Origin: Nesterenkonia sphaerica
GTDB taxonomy: Bacteria > Actinomycetota > Actinomycetes > Actinomycetales > Micrococcaceae
Reading direction: 5' to 3'
DNA length: 64,000 nucleotides
Assembly (NCBI RefSeq): GCF_005771565.1
Contig: NZ_VAWA01000006.1
Coordinates: 10,151-74,150 of the forward strand
The notes under the pieces are model-generated. The model saw only the letters and a list, made by a program, of their open reading frames with translations, was not told the DNA's origin and did not search any database. Positions 44,596-52,936 of this stretch are shown piece after piece (position 1 is the first letter of the stretch; each line of letters opens with the position of its first letter). The position numbers and the translations under genes are program-made.

Positions 44596-44982
44596 GTGAC
44601 CTCTGCACAGAAGCTTCTCCTCGCGGCCCGGGTGCTGGCTCTGCTGACCCTGGCCAATATTGCGGTGCTGTTCGTCTCCGCAGGAGTGGTGGTGGAGCGG
44701 GCCAGCTGGCTGGGGGTCCACGGTTTCTCCGGCATCGTGATCCACGTCTTTTCCGGTCTTCTGGCGGTGGCGTTGGGGGTCCGCACCTGGCTGACCAGGA
44801 CCGGGGTGATCCCGGCGGTCCTGGCCGGGCTGCTGTTCGTGCTCACGTTCCCCCAGGCCGCTGCAGGAAGCTATGCCACCATGACCCTGCACATCTCCGG
44901 TTCGCTGGTGCTGACGCTGCTGGCGGCCTGGCTGACCGCCTGGACTTTTGGGCTCCGCCGCCCGGTCAGGAGCACCCCATGA
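44596..44982 (+). CDS. Four-helix membrane protein with intramembrane histidines
   Basis: 128 residues, four predicted membrane helices with short loops. Histidines lie within or at the edge of helices two (His42, His50: [14 protein letters not shown]) and four (His99: MTLHISG), a spacing reminiscent of small b-type cytochromes. I do not recognise the family. It is translationally coupled (ATGA) to a cytochrome-b5-like lipoprotein, which makes haem binding plausible (inference). GTG 44596 from the promoter position; the long frame upstream is the guaA shadow. Confidence 0.75.
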   Translation: MTSAQKLLLAARVLALLTLANIAVLFVSAGVVVERASWLGVHGFSGIVIHVFSGLLAVALGVRTWLTRTGVIPAVLAGLLFVLTFPQAAAGSYATMTLHISGSLVLTLLAAWLTAWTFGLRRPVRSTP

Positions 44983-45356
44983 ACGTGGTCACCGTCCGGC
45001 ACCACTGCCGGCGCGCATGGATCGCCCCCGCGGCACTGGGTTCGCTTGTGCTCACCGCCGGCTGTGGCGGTGGTGAGGATCCGCAGACCGGGCAGCCAGA
45101 CCCGGATACCGCCGGGGCGGAAGTTTTCACGTTCCAGGACGTCGAGGAGAACAACACGCCGGAGTCATGCTGGGCAGTGCTGGACGAGACGGTCTATGAC
45201 CTGACTGGGTGGATCGCTGAGCACCCCGGCGGGCCGGAACGGATTGAGCAGTTGTGCGGCACGGACGCCACCGAGGCCTTCGCGGACCAGCACAGTGGGC
45301 AGTCCCGGCCGCAGGACCAGCTCGCCGAGATGGAGATCGGCACCCTCCAGGACTAG
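44979..45356 (+). CDS. Cytochrome b5-like haem-binding lipoprotein
   Basis: 125 residues. A signal peptide with lipobox LTAGC (Cys29), an acidic linker, then a cytochrome-b5-type domain: [19 protein letters not shown] with the haem-ligand His82 in HPGG, and FADQHSG with the second ligand His105. Cys64 and Cys93 could form a disulfide outside the cell. It would be a single-haem electron carrier on the outer membrane face. Its ATG overlaps the stop of the upstream membrane protein by four bases. Confidence 0.82.
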   Translation: MNVVTVRHHCRRAWIAPAALGSLVLTAGCGGGEDPQTGQPDPDTAGAEVFTFQDVEENNTPESCWAVLDETVYDLTGWIAEHPGGPERIEQLCGTDATEAFADQHSGQSRPQDQLAEMEIGTLQD

Positions 45357-45381
45357 GGCTCAGCCCCGGTGTCCGCTGTGG

Positions 45382-45909
45382 TCAGTACCGGGGCGCGGCG
45401 GTGGCAGTGCTGCTGAGGTCGCGGGCGACGAAGCCGACGACCTTGCGCTCCACGAAGAAGCTGAAGAACGGCACCAGGCCTCCGCTGATGATCAGGGCCA
45501 GGCGGCCGGCCCCCCACCGGAGCATGTACCACAGCCGGAAACCGGCCACCAGGTACACCACGTAGGCCACCCCGTGAGCTTGGGCGATCAGTGTTGAGGC
45601 AGACCGGGCGTCCTGCAGGGAATCGGCGGGGTAGAATCCGACGATGTTGGAGGCTCCGCCTACTGTGGTGCCGCCGAGGTAGAGCTCGTAGCCGTCCCAG
45701 AATGTCCACCCGAACAGCGAGCCGCTGATCAGGATCTTGGCCACCATGATCAGCAGGAAGATGCCGGTGATGATGGCCATCACGCGGTAGAACCGCAGGC
45801 CGCTGCGGATCTGCGCATGCGTTCCGTAAAGGCGCCGGACACCCTTGGCTGGGCGTGGCGGAGGGTCACCCAGGGCCGTCGGGTCTGCGGTGGTCTGCTG
45901 ATCGGTCAT
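45382..45909 (-). CDS. DUF3817 family membrane protein
   Basis: 175 residues. A hydrophilic N-terminus of 40, then three to four membrane helices with the DUF3817 features RFYRVMAIITGIFLLIM and AHGVAYVVYLVAGFRLW. These proteins occur in actinobacteria, often beside cytochrome oxidase assembly genes. Function unknown. ATG 45909 overlaps the SURF1 stop (ATGA), so the two are an operon. Confidence 0.88.
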   Translation of the reverse strand: MTDQQTTADPTALGDPPPRPAKGVRRLYGTHAQIRSGLRFYRVMAIITGIFLLIMVAKILISGSLFGWTFWDGYELYLGGTTVGGASNIVGFYPADSLQDARSASTLIAQAHGVAYVVYLVAGFRLWYMLRWGAGRLALIISGGLVPFFSFFVERKVVGFVARDLSSTATAAPRY

Positions 45910-46742
45910 GTGCTTTCCTCCACGTGCTTCTCATCCTGTCTCTGCTTCGCCGCCTGCTCAGCGCGCCACTGCTGCTCCCATTCACGGTCCAGCCGTTCCT
46001 CTTCCAGCTGCCGTTCGTGGGCGTCTTTGACCAGGCGCCACCACAGGTAGAAGGCGAACCCGGCGAAGACCACCCACTCCACGGCATAGAAGAGATTGAG
46101 CCAATTGATATCCCGACCTTCAGGCTGAGGCCCTACCCACACCGGCTGAAGCGATGACGCGCTCCCGGCAGCCTCCTCACTGAAGTCCACCACGAACCCG
46201 GAGTAAGAGTCCTCGCCCCATAAATTGATCAGTTCCGCCACCGAGAGACTCGGCAGCACCGGATATGGCAGCTCGCGCGGTCCGGGGCCGGGGGCCTCGG
46301 TCGGCAGCAGCCGGCCTTGGAGAGTGATCTCCCCGGTGGGTGCGGCCTCGACGGTGGTCTCTGCCTCAGCGGTCCATCCGCGCACCACGGGAATCACCTG
46401 ATCATCGGGGGCGCCTTCTACCGCGAAGGCCGCCACCGCCCAATAACCTTCCTCGCCGTCCCGCATCCGGTTGGCGATCAACACCTCAGTCTGCGGAACG
46501 AACTCACCTGAGAGGTTGACAATCCTGTCGGCTTCATCGACCCCAATCGGGCGCTCCGGGGCGTAGATGTCTGTCAGCTCCACGGGTATCTCCGTGTCCT
46601 GGGCGTAGCTGCGCTCCGTGCGTGACTGATCGAACTGCCACGCCGAGAGCACCACGAACACGGTGGCCAGCACCAGCGCAAGGATCAGCAGGGTGATCCA
46701 CTGAGGTTGGCGAGCAGTCGCCCAGAAGGAGGATGAGGGCAC
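45906..46742 (-). CDS. SURF1 family cytochrome oxidase assembly protein
   Basis: 278 residues with two membrane helices, one near each end, flanking an extracytoplasmic domain, as in SURF1. Typical segments: an N-terminal WQFDQSRTER after helix one, VRGWTAEAETT in the middle, and NWLNLFYAVEWVVFAGFAFYLWWR in helix two. SURF1 helps insert haem a into cytochrome c oxidase subunit I. GTG 46742 is preferred because TATCCT ends six bases upstream; GTG 46769 would add nine residues. Confidence 0.9.
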   Translation of the reverse strand: MPSSSFWATARQPQWITLLILALVLATVFVVLSAWQFDQSRTERSYAQDTEIPVELTDIYAPERPIGVDEADRIVNLSGEFVPQTEVLIANRMRDGEEGYWAVAAFAVEGAPDDQVIPVVRGWTAEAETTVEAAPTGEITLQGRLLPTEAPGPGPRELPYPVLPSLSVAELINLWGEDSYSGFVVDFSEEAAGSASSLQPVWVGPQPEGRDINWLNLFYAVEWVVFAGFAFYLWWRLVKDAHERQLEEERLDREWEQQWRAEQAAKQRQDEKHVEEST

Positions 46743-46748
46743 CACACC

Positions 46749-46754
46749 AGGATA
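46749..46754 (-). promoter_or_regulatory. -10 hexamer TATCCT (leaderless promoter of SURF1)
   Basis: TATCCT on the minus strand, six bases before GTG 46742. Confidence 0.5.
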
Positions 46755-46834
46755 CGCATGCCGCCGCACGAGTTCTACATGAGGTAGAAATAGTCGATTT
46801 CAGCTATCCCGATTCCGGTGTCAGGATAGGTCTC

Positions 46835-47479
46835 ATGATGCGACTAGATCACGTCTCTTTTGCTGTGGGTCCGGACGGGATGGACGCCACGGTGGAGCGA
46901 ATCACCGATGCCTTGGGCGTAGACCGGGTCAAGGGCGGAATCCACCCCCGATTCGGCACCGCAAATGCCATTATCCCGCTGGCGGACCGCCAGTACCTGG
47001 AGATTGTTGAGGTGTTGGATCACCCCAGCGCCAACAAGGCTCCCTTCGGGCAGGCCGTGCGCAATCGCTCCCAGGTGGGGGGCGGATGGATGGGCTGGTG
47101 CGTCACTGTCGACGACCTGGCGCCATTCGAGGAGCGGCTGGGCCGCCGAAGCGTACCGGGGAACCGGAAGTTCCCGGACAATCAGGAACTGACCTGGAAG
47201 CAGATCGGCATCAAGGGGCTCATCGCCGACCCGCAGGTGCCCTACCTGCTGCGCTGGGATGACGGCACCGAACACCTGCACCCGTCACGGGCCTATGAGC
47301 CGCAGGCCAGGCTGGTCAAACTCTCCATCGCTGGCTCACCGAAGCGGGTGGCGGATTGGCTTGGCTCCCCTGATGCCGACCCGTTCGACAATGTAGCGGT
47401 GGAATGGGTTGCCCCCTCCGGAACTCCGGGGATCATGAGTGTGACCTTCTCCAGCCCCAAGGGCGAAGTCACCATCTAA
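46835..47479 (+). CDS. VOC (glyoxalase-like) family protein
   Basis: 214 residues. Begins MMRLDHVSFAV, the first strand and metal ligand of vicinal-oxygen-chelate domains, and contains ANAIIPLADRQYLEIVEVLDHP, which carries the glutamate ligand. Resembles the glyoxalase-like domain family of actinobacteria (DUF-type, single long unit). Substrate unknown. ATG 46835 (or 46838) with a CAGGAT hexamer seven bases upstream. A strong terminator follows. Confidence 0.82.
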   Translation: MMRLDHVSFAVGPDGMDATVERITDALGVDRVKGGIHPRFGTANAIIPLADRQYLEIVEVLDHPSANKAPFGQAVRNRSQVGGGWMGWCVTVDDLAPFEERLGRRSVPGNRKFPDNQELTWKQIGIKGLIADPQVPYLLRWDDGTEHLHPSRAYEPQARLVKLSIAGSPKRVADWLGSPDADPFDNVAVEWVAPSGTPGIMSVTFSSPKGEVTI

Positions 47480-47485
47480 GACGAA

Positions 47486-47527
47486 GGGTTGTGCTCCCGC
47501 GCCCTCACGGGGGCGGGAGCACAACCC
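47486..47527. terminator. Bidirectional terminator hairpin
   Basis: Perfect 15-base-pair stem (GGGTTGTGCTCCCGC and its complement) around a 12-base loop, between the convergent VOC and TIGR01906 genes. Confidence 0.8.
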
Positions 47528-47551
47528 AGTCAGCTGCTGCCGAGGTCGGGG

Positions 47552-48808
47552 TCAGCTCTCGGCTGCTGCCTTGTTCAGCTCATCCTCCAGCTTGGCCCGC
47601 TTACGCTCTTGGACTTCCGTGAGGCGTTCAGCGCGGTGTGCCCGCCGGCGCTTGGTGGGCCAGGTCATCAGCAGCGCCAGGAGGCTGAAGAGCAGCAGCA
47701 GCGCCGCCACCCAAATTCCTGCATCAATCCAGAACTGTTCCGGGTAGAGCCGGATCAAGGTCGAATCTGATGGGAAGCTCCAGTTCCCCTGGGGGAAGAA
47801 CAGATTGTGGAACTCGGTGAAGAACAACCGCCAGTCCAGGATCGCCAGCACAGCGACAGCCACCAACAGGCCAAGGGTGACCCAGGCACCGGCAAAGACA
47901 CCGCGGGCGAAGCCTCCGGGGCGCCAGGCGCGCAGGAGCAGTGCCATCAGCAGAGTCAGCACCAGCAGTCCGGCGCCGATGATCATCGCGTACCAGAGCA
48001 GTATCTTCACATCCGCCATATGCGAGACCTCGTTGTCCGTGAACAGCGGCTCCCCATTGGGGGTCAGCTGAGCCAGATACCGGGAGTCGGCGGCGTTGAG
48101 CAGAAAGTCGGTGCCGTAGGAGCCGTACAGCAGACGCTCCCGCAGATCCCACCCGCCAGGATCGTCCGGGAATCCGGGGCGCCAGTAGGTGACCATCAGG
48201 AACACGGGGGTGGCCACCAGACGGATCGCCAGCACCGCAAGCATCAGCGGGGTGAAGATGGCGATGAGCACGGTGAAGAACCGTGAGACGCCGCGTTTGT
48301 CCTTCTCCACCTCTTCCTGCAGCTCGTCCTCGTTGGGCGCTGCCACAGCATGGCCGCGGCGGGCCCGTGCGGCCGGCCGGTCAGGAGAGCGCTGGTGCCG
48401 AGGAGCTACCGGCGAGGCCGGTGAGACGGCCGGTGAGGCAGTCCGCTGGGCTGGCGGGTCCTCCCGGGGCAACGCCGTCGTGCGCTGTTCCTCCGCTGCG
48501 GTCGGCGCTGCTTGGGGGGCGCTTTCGGCCGATCCGGCCGGCGGGCGCGGTTGTTGGCTCACCGGGGGCACCACCTCAGTGGGCTCGGCGTCGCGCGGCT
48601 GCGCTGAACGGTCCGCAGGAGCAGGTACTCCTGCGGCGGGGTTCGACGAGGCCTCAGCAGTGTCCTCGTCAGTGCCGGCGTCGTCCTGCCCCAGGTGATC
48701 CTCCGGGAAGTCCGGCTCCGCCGAGGCGAAGGCACCGTAGTCCAGACCGGACTCGAATGACTTCTCCCGCGATGACTTATCGCGGGGTTCGTCAGGGTTC
48801 TGGCTCAT
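47552..48808 (-). CDS. TIGR01906 (DUF1461) family membrane protein
   Basis: 418 residues. The first 175 are acidic then Pro/Ala/Arg-rich and disordered; the rest has about five membrane helices with the family pattern YGSYGTDFLLNAADSRYL and a VSHMADVKILLWYAMII segment before a helix. Integral membrane, function unknown. ATG 48808 has GGAGAGG about eight bases upstream. The final 30 residues are a basic/acidic helix. Confidence 0.82.
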   Translation of the reverse strand: MSQNPDEPRDKSSREKSFESGLDYGAFASAEPDFPEDHLGQDDAGTDEDTAEASSNPAAGVPAPADRSAQPRDAEPTEVVPPVSQQPRPPAGSAESAPQAAPTAAEEQRTTALPREDPPAQRTASPAVSPASPVAPRHQRSPDRPAARARRGHAVAAPNEDELQEEVEKDKRGVSRFFTVLIAIFTPLMLAVLAIRLVATPVFLMVTYWRPGFPDDPGGWDLRERLLYGSYGTDFLLNAADSRYLAQLTPNGEPLFTDNEVSHMADVKILLWYAMIIGAGLLVLTLLMALLLRAWRPGGFARGVFAGAWVTLGLLVAVAVLAILDWRLFFTEFHNLFFPQGNWSFPSDSTLIRLYPEQFWIDAGIWVAALLLLFSLLALLMTWPTKRRRAHRAERLTEVQERKRAKLEDELNKAAAES

Positions 48809-48909
48809 GTTGTTCGCCTCTCCACGCAGTTCTGGCCTGATTACACAGTAGAGCTAGGATCCGCCGCTGTGCTGGAACCCGCCCGGCAAGTTGCCCAAAT
48901 TGTCTCCGC

Positions 48910-49899
48910 TCACGCTGTGAGCTCGTGGTTGCCGGAGTCGTATCTTCCCAGGTCACCGGAGACTCCGGCGGCAGCGGCTCGGGCACCGAGCACGAAGGTG
49001 TAGACCCAGTAGCCAGCCAGTACCGCCGCGCCGATGCCGATGCGCAGCCAGTCCGGCCACGGTGCCGGCGTCACGAAACCCTCCACGATGCCGGAGACCA
49101 GCAGCACCAGCGTCAGCCCCAGGGCCACGGTGATCAGCCGGCGGGCCTCTTCCGCGATGGAGGTCAGGCGTTTCTTCTGCCCCGGGGCGACCCAGGCCCA
49201 GAAGATGCGCAGCCCCGCAGCGGCGGCGACGAACACTGCGGTGAGCTCCATGAGCCCATGCGGGAGGATGTTGAGCCAGAAGTCAGCTGCAGCGTCTTGT
49301 TCGTACATGACCCCGGCGGCGATCCCGACGTTAACGCTGTTGATACCCAGGATCCAGACCGGCCACAGACCGGTGATGCCGAAGGCGACGCACTGAGCGG
49401 CGATCCAGGCATTATTGGTCCACACCTGAGAGGCGAACGCTGAACTTGGATGTTCTGAGTAGTAGTTGACGAAATCCTCGTCCGCGTAGGCCTCCCGCGC
49501 CGCCTGGGGCATGATCAGATCGAGCTGCGGGTGGTGGTAGACCCACCAGCCTGAGGCTGCACCGAGGCCCAAAAACAGCGCAGCGATGATCAGCGTCAGC
49601 CAGCGCAACCTGTAGAAGGCCACAGGGAGGCCCTGCACGAAGAAGTAGGACAGCGCGGCGAGGACGTTCTCCCCCTCGCCGGTCAGCTGGGCTCGGGCAC
49701 GCCCAATACCTACTGAGAGCCTGGCCGCAACCGGGGAATCCGGTTCCACGGCCTGAATCATCGACAGGTGCGTCGAGGCGCGCTGATAGAGCACGAGCAT
49801 CTCGTCAGCTTCGCCTGCGGTGAGCCGCCGCTTCGAGGCGAGCCGGTGCAGCCGGTCCCACTGCGGCTGGTGCACGGCAACGAAGGCATCGATGTCCAC
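48910..49899 (-). CDS. Stage II sporulation protein M (SpoIIM) family membrane protein
   Basis: 329 residues, about six membrane helices. SpoIIM-type features: N-terminal WDRLHRLASKRRLTAGEADEMLVLYQRAS, then NNAWIAAQCVAFGITG and a HGLMELTAVFVAAAAGLRI segment. In non-sporulating actinobacteria it is paired with an RDD protein, as here (divergent). GTG 49899 is seven bases after TAGTGT; GTG 49908 would sit right on the -10. The frame remains open to 50019 but that overlaps the RDD gene. Confidence 0.88.
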   Translation of the reverse strand: MDIDAFVAVHQPQWDRLHRLASKRRLTAGEADEMLVLYQRASTHLSMIQAVEPDSPVAARLSVGIGRARAQLTGEGENVLAALSYFFVQGLPVAFYRLRWLTLIIAALFLGLGAASGWWVYHHPQLDLIMPQAAREAYADEDFVNYYSEHPSSAFASQVWTNNAWIAAQCVAFGITGLWPVWILGINSVNVGIAAGVMYEQDAAADFWLNILPHGLMELTAVFVAAAAGLRIFWAWVAPGQKKRLTSIAEEARRLITVALGLTLVLLVSGIVEGFVTPAPWPDWLRIGIGAAVLAGYWVYTFVLGARAAAAGVSGDLGRYDSGNHELTA

Positions 49900-49906
49900 G
49901 CCGTCC

Positions 49907-49912
49907 ACACTA
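49907..49912 (-). promoter_or_regulatory. -10 hexamer TAGTGT (leaderless promoter of the SpoIIM gene)
   Basis: TAGTGT on the minus strand, seven bases before GTG 49899. It abuts the -10 of the divergent RDD gene, so both cannot be used at once. Confidence 0.5.
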
Positions 49913-49918
49913 TAGGGT
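49913..49918 (+). promoter_or_regulatory. -10 hexamer TAGGGT (leaderless promoter of the RDD gene)
   Basis: TAGGGT, six bases, then ATG 49925. Confidence 0.5.
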
Positions 49919-49924
49919 GGCCCC

Positions 49925-50737
49925 ATGCGCCACGTGGTCACCGGTGAGGCAGTTGCCCTGGAACTGTCCTCAGTCTCGGTGATCACCCGGGGCGCCTCGC
50001 TGCTGCTGGACCTGGTCATCTATTGGACTGCCATGGTGCTGGCGTTCGTGGCGCTGGGGCTCACCGGTGCCACGCTGGAGATCAGCGAGGCGGCCGCGGC
50101 GGCGTTGAGCCTCGCGACAGTGATCGGGTTCCTGGTCGTGGTTCCGGTGGCCGTGGAGACGCTGAGCCGCGGCCGGTCCGTGGGCAAGCTGGCCTTCGGG
50201 ATCCGGGTGGTCCGGGACGACGGCGGCGGGGTCCGTTTCAGGCACTGTCTGATTCGCGGCCTGGCCGGATTTGCAGAGATATACCTCACCCTGGGGCTGC
50301 TGCCGCTGCTGATCGGGGTGTTCACCGAACGGGGCAAACGCCTCGGAGATGTCATGGCCGGCACCTACGCCATCCGCGCCCGTCACCCCAAGGTGCGCCC
50401 GGTACTGCTGCCGGTGCCCCCGGCGACGGCGGCGTGGGCGGAGCTGGCTGACATCGGTCGGATACCCGATGAACTCGCCGCTGGTGCCTCACGACTGCTG
50501 AGCACCGTCCAGGCTGCCGGGAGTACCGTCGACCGCTCCGCCCTGACTGCGGTCAGCGACCGGCTGGCCGGTGAGGTCATCCGCTATGTGGCTCCCGCGC
50601 CGCCGGCCACCTCCTCAGTGGAGTTCCTCACCGCCGTGATGGCGGAGAGGCGAAACCGGGAGTACCGCCGGTTGGCCCGGCAGCAGCAGCGGGCGGAGAA
50701 ACTCCACCAGCGGCTGCACCGTCTCCCCTACCGGTGA
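49925..50737 (+). CDS. RDD family membrane protein
   Basis: 270 residues. RDD domain (about 1-145): RGASLLLDLVIYWTAMV with Arg-Asp pattern in helix one, TLSRGRSVGKLAFGIRVVRDDGG, and TERGKRLGDVMAGTYAIR. The C-terminal 125 residues are cytosolic and rich in Arg and Gln. Partner of SpoIIM in actinobacterial gene sets; function not established. Its stop lies at the start of the 15-bp repeat that leads to ahcY. Confidence 0.88.
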   Translation: MRHVVTGEAVALELSSVSVITRGASLLLDLVIYWTAMVLAFVALGLTGATLEISEAAAAALSLATVIGFLVVVPVAVETLSRGRSVGKLAFGIRVVRDDGGGVRFRHCLIRGLAGFAEIYLTLGLLPLLIGVFTERGKRLGDVMAGTYAIRARHPKVRPVLLPVPPATAAWAELADIGRIPDELAAGASRLLSTVQAAGSTVDRSALTAVSDRLAGEVIRYVAPAPPATSSVEFLTAVMAERRNREYRRLARQQQRAEKLHQRLHRLPYR

Positions 50738-50796
50738 ATCAGGACCGGGTCGATCAGTACCGGGTGGATCAGTACCGGGTGGATCAGTACCGGTAG
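50737..50796 (-). repeat. 15-bp tandem repeat joining the ends of RDD and ahcY
   Basis: Four imperfect 15-base copies (plus strand GATCAGTACCGGGTG) covering the 3' end of ahcY including its stop codon. The last codons of ahcY (RY-stop) are repeated downstream of the gene. Confidence 0.9.
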
Positions 50797-52256
50797 TGGT
50801 CGGGCTTGTACGGGCCGGCCACGTCGACGCCCAGGTACTCCGCCTGTTCTTTGGTCAGCTCAGTGAGCTTGACGCCGAGAGCGTCAAGGTGCAGCCGCGC
50901 CACCTTCTCGTCAAGGATCTTAGGCAGGGTGTACACCTCGGAGGCGTAGGCGTCGGCGCCGCTGTAGTCCTTGTGGGACTTGGCGAAGAGCTCGATCTGG
51001 GCGATGGTCTGATTGGCGAAGCTGGAACTCATGACGAACGAAGGGTGGCCGGTGGCGTTGCCCAGGTTCAGCAGCCGCCCCTCGGAGAGAACGATGATGG
51101 AGCTGCCGTGGGGGAAGACCCATTCGTGGACCTGTGGTTTGATCTCCACTTTCTGCACTCCGGGAATGGCGGCGAGCCCGGCCATATCGATCTCATTGTC
51201 GAAGTGACCCACATTGCCCACAATGGCTTTGTCCCGCATCCGCTGCATGTGCTCAGCGGTGATCAGGTCCTTGCCGCCGGTGGTGGTGATGAACAGGTGC
51301 GCCTCGTCCACCACGTCGTCCAGGCGTGCCACCTGGTAACCGTCCATTGCCGCCTGGAGGGCGTTGATCGGGTCGATCTCGGTGACGATGACGCGTGCGC
51401 CCTGTCCGCGCAGTGCATCAGCGCTGCCTTTGCCGACGTCGCCGTATCCGCAGATCACGGCAGTCTTGCCGCCGAGGAGCACGTCGGTGGCACGCATGAT
51501 GCCGTCCGGGAGCGAGTGCCGGACCCCGTACTTGTTGTCGAACTTCGACTTGGTGACCGAGTCATTGACGTTGATGGCCGGGAAGAGCAGCCGGCCGTCC
51601 CGGGCAAGCTGGTACAGCCGGTTGACTCCGGTGGTGGTCTCCTCCGTCACGCCCTTGATGGCCCCAGCGATGCCGGTGAAACGCTGCGGATTCTCCCGCA
51701 GACTCTGGCGCAGGGTCTCGAGGATGATCCGGTACTCTTCCGGGTCGTCCTCCTGGGCGGAAGGGACCCCTCCGGCGGCTTCGAACTCAGCACCCTTGTG
51801 GACCAACAGCGTGGCGTCCCCGCCGTCGTCGAGGATCATATTGGCCCCGGCGGTGGGGTCTTCGTCCACGCCGGGCCAGGCGAATATCTGGGCCGCTGTC
51901 CACCAGTACTCCTGGAGAGTCTCGTTCTTCCAGGCGAAGACCGGCACGCCCTGCGGGTCCTCCACGGTGCCGTGGGGCCCCACCACCACAGCTGCTGCGG
52001 CCTCGTCCTGAGTGGAGAAGATGTTGCAGGATGCCCACCGGACCTCAGCGCCGAGTGCGACCAGCGTTTCGATCAGCACCGCGGTCTGCACGGTCATGTG
52101 CAGGGACCCGGCCACCCGGGCCCCCCGCAACGGCTGCTCAGCTGCGAACTCCTCGCGCAGGGACATCAGGCCCGGCATCTCATGTTCGGCAAGCCGAATC
52201 TGGTGCCGGCCTGCCTCGTGCAGTGAGATGTCGGCAATCTTGTAGTCAAAGCTCAT
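50784..52256 (-). CDS. ahcY: S-adenosylhomocysteine hydrolase
   Basis: 490 residues. Splits S-adenosylhomocysteine into adenosine and homocysteine, needed for methylation and Met recycling. Motifs: [41 protein letters not shown] (catalytic), NAD site [31 protein letters not shown], and the C-terminal KPDHYRY with Lys and Tyr reaching into the partner subunit. ATG 52256 overlaps the Trm112 stop. No SAH riboswitch space is available upstream. Confidence 0.97.
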   Translation of the reverse strand: MSFDYKIADISLHEAGRHQIRLAEHEMPGLMSLREEFAAEQPLRGARVAGSLHMTVQTAVLIETLVALGAEVRWASCNIFSTQDEAAAAVVVGPHGTVEDPQGVPVFAWKNETLQEYWWTAAQIFAWPGVDEDPTAGANMILDDGGDATLLVHKGAEFEAAGGVPSAQEDDPEEYRIILETLRQSLRENPQRFTGIAGAIKGVTEETTTGVNRLYQLARDGRLLFPAINVNDSVTKSKFDNKYGVRHSLPDGIMRATDVLLGGKTAVICGYGDVGKGSADALRGQGARVIVTEIDPINALQAAMDGYQVARLDDVVDEAHLFITTTGGKDLITAEHMQRMRDKAIVGNVGHFDNEIDMAGLAAIPGVQKVEIKPQVHEWVFPHGSSIIVLSEGRLLNLGNATGHPSFVMSSSFANQTIAQIELFAKSHKDYSGADAYASEVYTLPKILDEKVARLHLDALGVKLTELTKEQAEYLGVDVAGPYKPDHYRY

Positions 52257-52423
52257 GAATGGTGATCCTTCAGCAGAATAGGGACGCCCTGATCGATGGG
52301 GTATCTGATGCGGGGGTCGTTCACGGCGACAAGCTCCTGGCCTTCCTGGCGCAGGGGGCTTCCCGTGACTGGGCACCGCAGCAGCTGCACTATCAGCGGG
52401 TCGATCAGCGACGTGCTTGGCAT
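52253..52423 (-). CDS. Trm112 family zinc-ribbon-like protein
   Basis: 56 residues. The short family has a strand-turn-strand core: [33 protein letters not shown]. Only one cysteine remains (CPVTG), so the zinc site of eukaryotic Trm112 is missing, which is usual in this bacterial subfamily. ATG 52423 is seven bases after TACCCT; the spacer GGAGACC could also be a ribosome-binding site. Its TGA overlaps the ahcY start (ATGA). Confidence 0.85.
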   Translation of the reverse strand: MPSTSLIDPLIVQLLRCPVTGSPLRQEGQELVAVNDPRIRYPIDQGVPILLKDHHS

Positions 52424-52430
52424 GGTCTCC

Positions 52431-52436
52431 AGGGTA
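52431..52436 (-). promoter_or_regulatory. -10 hexamer TACCCT (promoter of Trm112-ahcY)
   Basis: TACCCT on the minus strand, seven bases before ATG 52423. Confidence 0.45.
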
Positions 52437-52515
52437 CCTGTCTGTGCCCCGGGCACGGTCCGGACTGTCATCTGCGGACGTAATCCCCCGCGCTGCGGCA
52501 CGGTGGTGCGCTGGT

Positions 52516-52878
52516 TCAGTCGGGCAGCAGCCGGAGGTGGCCCCTGCTGACCCCAGTGCCGGGTTCAGGAGCGCTCAGCGGCGTCGGCGCCTGCCGGGCT
52601 GCCGCAGGGGCACTGGCTGCAGGTTCCCTGACGGCGTCCGCCAGAGCCAGCAGGTCGTCAGTGGAGTCCTCGGCGGCGGAGTAGTCCAAGCGCAGCAGCT
52701 CCCAGCCGCGCGGGGCGCGCACCGCATCGGCATGGCTGGCGCAGAGATCGTAGGCGTGCGGCTCCGCATAGACGCTGATGGGGCCAACCACCACAGTAGA
52801 GTCAGCGTAGGAGTAGGTCAGCGTCGCCACAGCAGGAGCATCGCAGCTGTGCTTGGTACAACGGCGTTTGGAATCCAC
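52516..52878 (-). CDS. DUF3499 family protein
   Basis: 120 residues. Starts with the actinobacterial DUF3499 pattern: [30 protein letters not shown], followed by [22 protein letters not shown], a probable zinc site (two Cys, His, Cys-His). The C-terminal third is a variable Ala/Pro region. Function unknown. GTG 52878 with TAAGCT eight bases upstream. Between DUF5719 and Trm112. Confidence 0.88.
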   Translation of the reverse strand: MDSKRRCTKHSCDAPAVATLTYSYADSTVVVGPISVYAEPHAYDLCASHADAVRAPRGWELLRLDYSAAEDSTDDLLALADAVREPAASAPAAARQAPTPLSAPEPGTGVSRGHLRLLPD

Positions 52879-52886
52879 GAAAACTC

Positions 52887-52892
52887 AGCTTA
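52887..52892 (-). promoter_or_regulatory. -10 hexamer TAAGCT (DUF3499)
   Basis: TAAGCT on the minus strand, eight bases before GTG 52878. Confidence 0.4.
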
Positions 52893-52936
52893 CCCAGCGG
52901 GAGCCGGGTTCGTGGGGATCCTGCTTCAACCGTGTC

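Noticed and set aside
52257-52423. SAH riboswitch upstream of ahcY
   Set aside because: The Trm112 gene occupies the space and overlaps ahcY; no riboswitch-like pairing was seen.
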